Below are positions 1 through 3,711 of a stretch of DNA of 5,699 nucleotides, in pieces. The notes beneath the pieces were generated by a model. It was given only the letters and a program-made list of their open reading frames with translations. It was not told where the DNA came from and made no database searches. A program made the translations under genes and the position numbers. Source of the DNA: an uncultured Bacteroidales bacterium (GTDB lineage Bacteria; Bacteroidota; Bacteroidia; Bacteroidales; UBA932). Position 1 is the stretch's first letter; each line of letters starts with the position of its first letter. The stretch is from contig CAJOQW010000047.1 of NCBI GenBank assembly GCA_905236955.1, positions 1 through 5,699 of the forward strand, given 5' to 3'.

Positions 1-584
1 ACGTGCCCGCCCCCTTCGTCCAGGAACACTTCCCATACCAGTTCGCTGCAATACAGGGCCTCCGTGCCCTGGGCATAGGCATAGTCGTAGGGTTTGCCCA
101 TATATTGTTTCGCGCGTAATATGGCGCTGTCCTTCAATTCCCCCGGGAAATTTTCAAGTCGGTAAACGGCCACTTTGGGCCTTCCCTCGGCATCGTGTGC
201 CGAGCCGTCGGCGAATTCCTTCAGCGGGGTCCGTTTCACCCCTCCTTCGGTGGTGGCTTCCAGTACGAAGATACCTTCCGGGCACCTCTCGACGATACCC
301 ACATGGGAGAATCCGCCGCCGGTGCTCTCCTCGATCGCATCGGTCATCGCCCCGTCGGGATTCTCCTGGAAGATAAGGTCGCCCGACAGCAGGGGCCTGC
401 TTGCCCCGGGAAGGTCCTCTTCCGGCTTGCCCAAACTGCTGAAAATGGAGCTGGTTTTGCCGCCGTTCACCACAAGGCCCAGTACCGCCATGGCGACGAA
501 TCCAATGAATGCCACTACGTTCCATGGGGATTTGCGCTCCCGTTCGTTTTTTTCGTATTCTTTTCGGATATCTTTCCTGGGCAT
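1..584 (-). CDS. Membrane-anchored YiiX-like permuted papain-fold cysteine amidase/peptidase (partial, C-terminus off the left edge)
   Basis: The open frame runs 194 complete codons from the ATG at 584 to the window edge with no stop, so the C-terminus is missing. Residues 1-20 are strongly charged (MPRKDIRKEYEKNERERK). Residues 21-39 form one hydrophobic segment (from WNVVAFIGF to GLVV), which with the basic N-terminus suggests a signal anchor: cytoplasmic tail, catalytic domain in the periplasm. The catalytic domain begins near residue 65 with SGDLIF, then FSHVGIV with candidate catalytic His94, then FVLEATTEGGV, AKQYMGKPYDYAYA and YCSELVWEVF with candidate nucleophile Cys179. This motif order (His before Cys) is that of the YiiX/YebB (peptidase C92-type) relatives of NlpC/P60 enzymes. 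Family members cleave amide bonds in peptides or lipid-linked substrates; the substrate here is unknown. The gene is divergent from tRNA-Pro, with its own promoter just upstream. Family call is fairly sure; function is inferred. Confidence 0.85.
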   Translation of the reverse strand, partial: MPRKDIRKEYEKNERERKSPWNVVAFIGFVAMAVLGLVVNGGKTSSIFSSLGKPEEDLPGASRPLLSGDLIFQENPDGAMTDAIEESTGGGFSHVGIVERCPEGIFVLEATTEGGVKRTPLKEFADGSAHDAEGRPKVAVYRLENFPGELKDSAILRAKQYMGKPYDYAYAQGTEALYCSELVWEVFLDEGGGH

Positions 585-594
585 GCCGTACCCA

Positions 595-625
595 CAAAAA
601 TACGAAGAAGTTCGGCTTGCCCAAA
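595..625 (-). promoter_or_regulatory. Bacteroidota-type promoter for the YiiX-like gene
   Basis: On the minus strand there is an exact TTTG (-33 element, 625-622), a 19-bp spacer, and an exact TAnnTTTG (-7 element, TATTTTTG, 602-595). This matches the established housekeeping promoter form of Bacteroidota. The expected transcription start is near 591, leaving only about 7 nt before the ATG at 584. No Shine-Dalgarno sequence is present. Confidence 0.7.
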
Positions 626-632
626 ATAAAAG

Positions 633-663
633 TTCGTTTATTTGAAGGAAATGATTATATTTG
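633..663 (+). promoter_or_regulatory. Bacteroidota-type promoter for tRNA-Pro
   Basis: An exact TAnnTTTG -7 element (TATATTTG, 656-663) is preceded by a 19-bp spacer and TTCG at 633-636, a 3/4 match to the -33 TTTG. The expected start near 667 would leave a roughly 7-nt 5' leader for RNase P to remove before the tRNA at 674. This promoter lies back to back with the YiiX-like gene's promoter; the two -33 boxes are only 7 bp apart. Confidence 0.6.
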
Positions 664-673
664 CAGCCCGATC

Positions 674-746
674 CGGGAAGTGGCGCAGTTGGTAGCGCAC
701 GCGTCTGGGGGGCGCGGGGTCGCTGGTTCGAGTCCAGTCTTCCCGA
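674..746 (+). tRNA. tRNA-Pro (anticodon GGG)
   Basis: A full cloverleaf can be folded by eye. The acceptor stem CGGGAAG (674-680) pairs perfectly with CTTCCCG (739-745), and the discriminator is A746. The D stem is GCGC/GCGC (683-686 with 695-698). The anticodon stem 700-704 pairs with 712-716, with one U-G wobble. The anticodon loop is CTGGGGG with GGG at 707-709, which reads CCC (and CCU by wobble). The T arm is 722-726 with 734-738, loop TTCGAGT. A C1-G72 pair, A73, G35/G36 and G37 are the known prolyl-tRNA identity features. The 3' CCA is not encoded (next bases are CAA), so it must be added after transcription. The variable loop is the short class I type. Confidence 0.95.
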
Positions 747-747
747 C

Positions 748-777
748 AAAAAGAAGAGTTCCGGCTCTTCTTTTTTG
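748..777 (+). terminator. Intrinsic terminator after tRNA-Pro
   Basis: An A-rich arm ending GAAGAG (753-758), a loop TTCCGG (759-764) and the complementary arm CTCTTC (765-770) form a stem that can extend through flanking A/T pairs and runs into a T tract (771-776). It begins two bases after the tRNA end. It separates the tRNA from the HAD gene at 811, although some read-through would be needed if that gene has no promoter of its own. Confidence 0.75.
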
Positions 778-810
778 TTTGCAGCCGGTCATCCCGTCAA
801 CGCAAAAACG

Positions 811-1431
811 ATGATAAAGAACGTAATATTCGATTTCGGCAAGGTCCTGTTGGACTGGAATCCTCATTTCCTCTACGACTCCTACTTCGCGAGCCGCGAA
901 GAATGCGATTATTTCCTTGACAACATAATGACCATAGAATGGAACAACGACGGCGATATCGGCACGCCCATGATGGAGGTGGCCGACAAATGGGCGCGCC
1001 GCTATCCCGAGTATGCCGGAGCGTTCTATCATTACGTCAACGAGTTCCCCAATACCGTCCGCAGCGAGATCCCGGGCATGTACGAACTCATAGTCCGTCT
1101 CAAAAGCAGGGGAATCCATGTCTGGGGCCTGAGCAACTGGTCCTGGGAGACTTTCCAGAAGATGTTGCACAAATACCGCATATTCTCCCTTCTGGAGGGC
1201 ATGGTGGTGAGCGGACAGGAACATGTGCTCAAACCCTCTCCTGAAATATACCGCATCCTTCTGGACCGGTATTCCCTCGACCCGTCGGAGTGTGTCTTCA
1301 CCGACGATGCGCAGCGGAACATCGACGGTGCCGAAGCGGTGGGCATAAAGGGCATCCTCTTCAAGGACGCGGCGCAGCTGGAGGCCGACCTGGAGCCGCT
1401 GCTCGCTAGCGGCCCACATATGCAAGGGTAG
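811..1431 (+). CDS. HAD-superfamily phosphatase (HAD-IA, YihX-like)
   Basis: This is a 206-residue cytoplasmic protein. Motif I is FDFGKVLLDW with presumed nucleophile Asp8. The usual second Asp of DxD is Gly10, as in the YihX branch (FDLGNV), and a Lys11 sits where this group commonly has Gly or Asn. A small helical C1 cap spans about residues 16-85. Motif II is GLSNW with Ser108. Motif III is Lys141 in VLKPSPEIY. Motif IV is FTDDAQRNIDGA with Asp165/Asp166 for Mg2+. Such enzymes hydrolyse sugar phosphates or other small phosphate esters; the substrate is not predictable. The ATG at 811 was chosen because it begins directly before motif I; upstream in-frame codons run through the tRNA and its terminator. 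No Shine-Dalgarno or consensus promoter is visible, only an A-rich stretch (CAAAAACG) before the ATG. The 3' end overlaps comF by 26 bp. Confidence 0.9.
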   Translation: MIKNVIFDFGKVLLDWNPHFLYDSYFASREECDYFLDNIMTIEWNNDGDIGTPMMEVADKWARRYPEYAGAFYHYVNEFPNTVRSEIPGMYELIVRLKSRGIHVWGLSNWSWETFQKMLHKYRIFSLLEGMVVSGQEHVLKPSPEIYRILLDRYSLDPSECVFTDDAQRNIDGAEAVGIKGILFKDAAQLEADLEPLLASGPHMQG

Positions 1432-2185
1432 CCGCCGATATCCTCACTGTCTTTCCAAATACGGCCCTGAGGGCCCTTTCACAGGCGCACAACGTCGCGC
1501 CTGTCGTGAATACGTCGTCCACCAGCAGCACGTGACGCGGCATTTTTGCCGGGGCGCTTGCCGTAAAGGCGCTCTTTACGTTGGCATAGCGCTCCATGCG
1601 TTGCAGTTTTGTCTGCGTCCTTGTCTTGCGGACACGCCTCAGGAGCCCCTTGTCCATGGCAGGGGCGCCTTGCCCGACTTCCCCGAAACCTTCTGCCAGA
1701 CCTTTCGCGATGACTTCGGCCTGGTTGTAACCGCGCCGCCACCGTCGGAGCGGGTGGAGCGGCACGGGGATGACCTTGTCAACATCGGAAAAGAGGGGTG
1801 ACCCGGCCAGCTCGCGCCCGAGAAGGCGGGCGAAGTACCGGCCCTCCCCGAAGTCGCGCCCGTATTTGAGGCGCCGGGGAATGTTCCTGTAGGGGGAGCT
1901 CCCAGAATAGAATATGAGGGCCGCAGCATAGCTGAAGGGCTCGCAGGCGGGTTGTTCGGCCAAGTCTATCTCCCTTTGTATCATGGAGTTGAAAGCAAGT
2001 GCCATGGGATTGTCCCTTTGCCTGGCAAAATAGGTGAGGGGAAGGCCGGCCCCGCACAGGGTGCAGACGTGCCTTTCGCGCAGGAGCAACGCCCTTCCGC
2101 ACACGACGCATACCCTTGGCATGGCCAGGTCGGCCATGGCAAGCAGCGCCCCCTTCAGGCTGATGGAAGTGATCCGCGTATCCAT
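1406..2185 (-). CDS. comF: ComF family phosphoribosyltransferase-like protein
   Basis: This is a 259-residue protein from the ATG at 2185. A TTG start at 2206 would add seven residues (MILIFAL) but is less likely. An N-terminal zinc finger is formed by Cys26/Cys29 (CVVCG) and Cys41/Cys44 (CTLCG). The type I phosphoribosyltransferase fold follows, with KVIPVPLHPLRRWRRGYNQAE (about 137-156), the family-typical RxRKTRTQTKLQRMERYANV region (about 184-203), and the PRPP-binding loop VLLVDDVFTTGAT (219-231; Asp223/Asp224). In transformable bacteria ComF is needed for uptake or processing of single-stranded DNA; in Bacteroidota it is widely conserved and its biochemical reaction is unproven. It is divergent from pepP and convergent with the HAD gene, whose last 26 bp it overlaps. 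No clear -7/-33 promoter was found; a hairpin with a T5 run lies just upstream. Confidence 0.93.
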   Translation of the reverse strand: MDTRITSISLKGALLAMADLAMPRVCVVCGRALLLRERHVCTLCGAGLPLTYFARQRDNPMALAFNSMIQREIDLAEQPACEPFSYAAALIFYSGSSPYRNIPRRLKYGRDFGEGRYFARLLGRELAGSPLFSDVDKVIPVPLHPLRRWRRGYNQAEVIAKGLAEGFGEVGQGAPAMDKGLLRRVRKTRTQTKLQRMERYANVKSAFTASAPAKMPRHVLLVDDVFTTGATLCACERALRAVFGKTVRISAATLAYVGR

Positions 2186-2209
2186 GAGGGCGAAGATGAG
2201 AATCAAAAA

Positions 2210-2225
2210 CGGTTTGTCAAAACCG
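2210..2225 (-). promoter_or_regulatory. Hairpin followed by T5 in the comF leader
   Basis: Read on the minus strand, CGGTTT-TGAC-AAACCG is a perfect 6-bp stem with a 4-nt loop, followed at once by five Ts (2209-2205), about 20 nt before the comF ATG. The shape is that of a weak intrinsic terminator or attenuator. With only three GC pairs it may equally be a protein-binding palindrome or chance. Confidence 0.3.
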
Positions 2226-2226
2226 G

Positions 2227-2236
2227 TAAACGTTTA
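2227..2236. promoter_or_regulatory. Palindrome TAAACGTTTA, possible operator
   Basis: This is a perfect 10-bp palindrome with central CG, in the shared comF/pepP upstream region and one base from the neighbouring CGGTTT/AAACCG inverted repeat. The AAACGTTT core resembles LacI-family operators (established family pattern), but no regulator gene is in the window and a palindrome this short can occur by chance. Confidence 0.3.
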
Positions 2237-2255
2237 ACAGCAGGACGGGCAGCGC

Positions 2256-2286
2256 TTTCTTCTTTCCCCGGAAATTGCTAACTTTG
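2256..2286 (+). promoter_or_regulatory. Bacteroidota-type promoter for pepP
   Basis: An exact TAnnTTTG -7 element (TAACTTTG, 2279-2286) follows a 19-bp spacer and TTTC at 2256-2259, a 3/4 match to the -33 TTTG. The expected start near 2290 is about 3 nt before the pepP ATG at 2293, so the mRNA would be leaderless or nearly so. Confidence 0.6.
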
Positions 2287-2292
2287 TGTATT

Positions 2293-3681
2293 ATGTTCAC
2301 CAAAGATATCTACACCTCCCGCAGGAAGAAGCTCCTCGAACTCCTCAAGGGAGAAAAAGGCATCGCGGTCTTCATCGGCAATGTGGAGGCCCCGGCCCAG
2401 TACAAGGACAATTGCTATAAATTCCGCCAGGACAGCACCTGGCTCTATTATTTCGGTCTGGACGAGCCGCGTTATGCCGCGGTCGTCGACCTCGAGACCG
2501 GAGCGGAAACCATCTTTGCCGACGATGTCAGCATAGACGACATCATCTGGATGGGACCGCAGCCGGGCATAGCCAGTCAGGCGGCGGAAGTGGGTGTAGC
2601 CAATACCGCGCCCTATGCAAAACTCGACCTTGTGGTGAGCGAAGCCATAGTCAAAGGCCGTCCTATCCACACCATTCCGCCCAGCCGCTATTACAATACC
2701 CTCAAACTCCAGAGCCTGGGCATAGACAAGCCCTCCGAGGCCCTCATAAAGGCCATCATAAGCATGAGGCTTGTCAAGCAGCCCGAAGAAATAGAGCAGC
2801 TGGACAATGCCGGCATCCTGGGCCAGAAGATGCATACCGTCGCCCGCAAGGGCATCAGGGTGGGCCGTGTGGAGCAGGAAATCGTGGGAGAGATGGAGGG
2901 CGTCACCCTCGCCGGGGGCTGGGGAGTATCCTTCGCCACCATACTCACCCAGCACGGGGAGGTCTTCCATAATCACGGACACGCCTTCCCCATAGTTCCC
3001 GGCAAGCTCATGGTCATCGACGCCGGCGCCGAGAACAACGCCCATTACGCTTCCGATTTCACCCGCACATACCCTACCGGCGGAAAGTACACCCCGAAAC
3101 AGAGGGATATATATCAGACCGTATATGAATGCCACGAACTGGCTTTCAGTCTCATAAAGCCGGACGTAGCCTACCGGGACGTCCACCTGGCTGCCTGCCG
3201 CCACATGCTGGACAACCTGCAGCAGCTGGGACTTGTCAAAGGAGACCTGGACGAGATGCTGCAGCTTGGCATAGCCGGCCTCTTCATGCCCCACGGACTC
3301 GGCCACAACATGGGCCTGGACGTACATGACATGGAGGACCTCGGCGAGGATCTCGTGGGTTACGATTCCGACCAGACCCGTTCGGGGCAGCTGGGTCTGG
3401 GAAGTCTGAGGATGGCTCGCAGGCTCGTTCCCGGCAATGTCATCACCGACGAACCGGGGATCTACTTCATCCCGGACCTCATCGCCCTATGGAAGAAGGA
3501 AGGTACCGACAAGGGCCACGTGAATTACGCGGCCCTTGAGGAAGGATATCTCGATTTCGGAGGCATCCGTATCGAGGATGACGTGCTCGTGACGCCCGAC
3601 GGCGCACGCAGGACAGGGGGCACCCGCCTTCCCGCCTCGCCCGACGACGTCGAGGCCGCCATGGAGGCGGACAAGGCCTAG
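2293..3681 (+). CDS. pepP: Xaa-Pro aminopeptidase (aminopeptidase P, peptidase M24B)
   Basis: This is a 462-residue cytoplasmic metallo-aminopeptidase that removes the N-terminal residue before proline. The N-terminal aminopeptidase-P domain (about 1-140) holds FRQDSTWLYYFGL, the typical sequence of this group. The pita-bread catalytic domain (about 165-445) carries all five expected metal ligands: Asp243 (VIDAG), Asp255 (SDFTRT), His338 (HGLGHNMGLDVHD), Glu387 (DEPGIYF) and Glu428 (RIEDDVLVT). Other catalytic-pocket histidines (HNHGH, VHD) are also in place. The ATG at 2293 is preferred over an in-frame TTG at 2275, because homologues begin M-F-x-K-x-x-Y-x-x-R and because the -7 element lies between the two. 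It is divergent from comF and convergent with the glycosidase-like gene, 29 bp away, with no clear terminator between. At least twelve isoleucines use the ATA codon despite the high GC. Confidence 0.95.
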   Translation: MFTKDIYTSRRKKLLELLKGEKGIAVFIGNVEAPAQYKDNCYKFRQDSTWLYYFGLDEPRYAAVVDLETGAETIFADDVSIDDIIWMGPQPGIASQAAEVGVANTAPYAKLDLVVSEAIVKGRPIHTIPPSRYYNTLKLQSLGIDKPSEALIKAIISMRLVKQPEEIEQLDNAGILGQKMHTVARKGIRVGRVEQEIVGEMEGVTLAGGWGVSFATILTQHGEVFHNHGHAFPIVPGKLMVIDAGAENNAHYASDFTRTYPTGGKYTPKQRDIYQTVYECHELAFSLIKPDVAYRDVHLAACRHMLDNLQQLGLVKGDLDEMLQLGIAGLFMPHGLGHNMGLDVHDMEDLGEDLVGYDSDQTRSGQLGLGSLRMARRLVPGNVITDEPGIYFIPDLIALWKKEGTDKGHVNYAALEEGYLDFGGIRIEDDVLVTPDGARRTGGTRLPASPDDVEAAMEADKA

Positions 3682-3711
3682 CGCTGGGATCAAAATCTTT
3701 TTCATGTTCAT
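3487..3711 (-). other. TGATG-coupled small open frame with a signal-peptide-like start, antisense to pepP (doubtful gene or remnant)
   Basis: The glycosidase-like gene's TGA (3713-3711) shares its A with an ATG (3711-3709) in the TGATG form typical of translational coupling. The frame reads MNMKKILIPALGLV and continues for 74 residues. Only about the first ten residues lie outside pepP; the rest is the antisense of pepP's 3' end. The basic, then hydrophobic start looks like a secreted or lipoprotein signal, but the hydrophobic run is short and meets Arg at residue 15, with no clear cleavage site or known domain after it. It may be the surviving start of a lost downstream operon gene, or chance. 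Confidence 0.22.

Noticed and set aside
154..645. Several 140-160 residue open frames on both strands near the left edge
   Set aside because: They overlap the YiiX-like gene in other frames and are compositionally odd (Arg- and Pro-rich) with no domain. The YiiX-like frame has clear motifs and a perfect promoter.
674..777. tRNA-Pro as a phage or integrative element attachment site
   Set aside because: The tRNA is followed directly by its terminator and ordinary chromosomal genes. No integrase and no second copy of the tRNA 3' end was seen in the window.
661..810. In-frame upstream extension of the HAD phosphatase starting at TTG 661
   Set aside because: The extra 50 residues would be read through the tRNA-Pro gene and its terminator and match no HAD feature. 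The ATG at 811 lies right before motif I, as in homologues.
2185..2206. TTG start at 2206 for comF
   Set aside because: It would add only MILIFAL, is a rarer start codon, and lies against the T5 run of the leader hairpin. The ATG at 2185 gives a normal-length ComF.
2278..3327. 349-residue open frame on the minus strand opposite pepP
   Set aside because: It is fully antisense to a gene with all catalytic motifs intact, has no recognisable domain, and is the kind of long shadow expected in GC-rich coding DNA.
3682..3710. Bidirectional terminator between pepP and the glycosidase-like gene
   Set aside because: Only a 4-bp weak stem around AGCGCT and short A/T runs are present; this does not make a convincing terminator on either strand.
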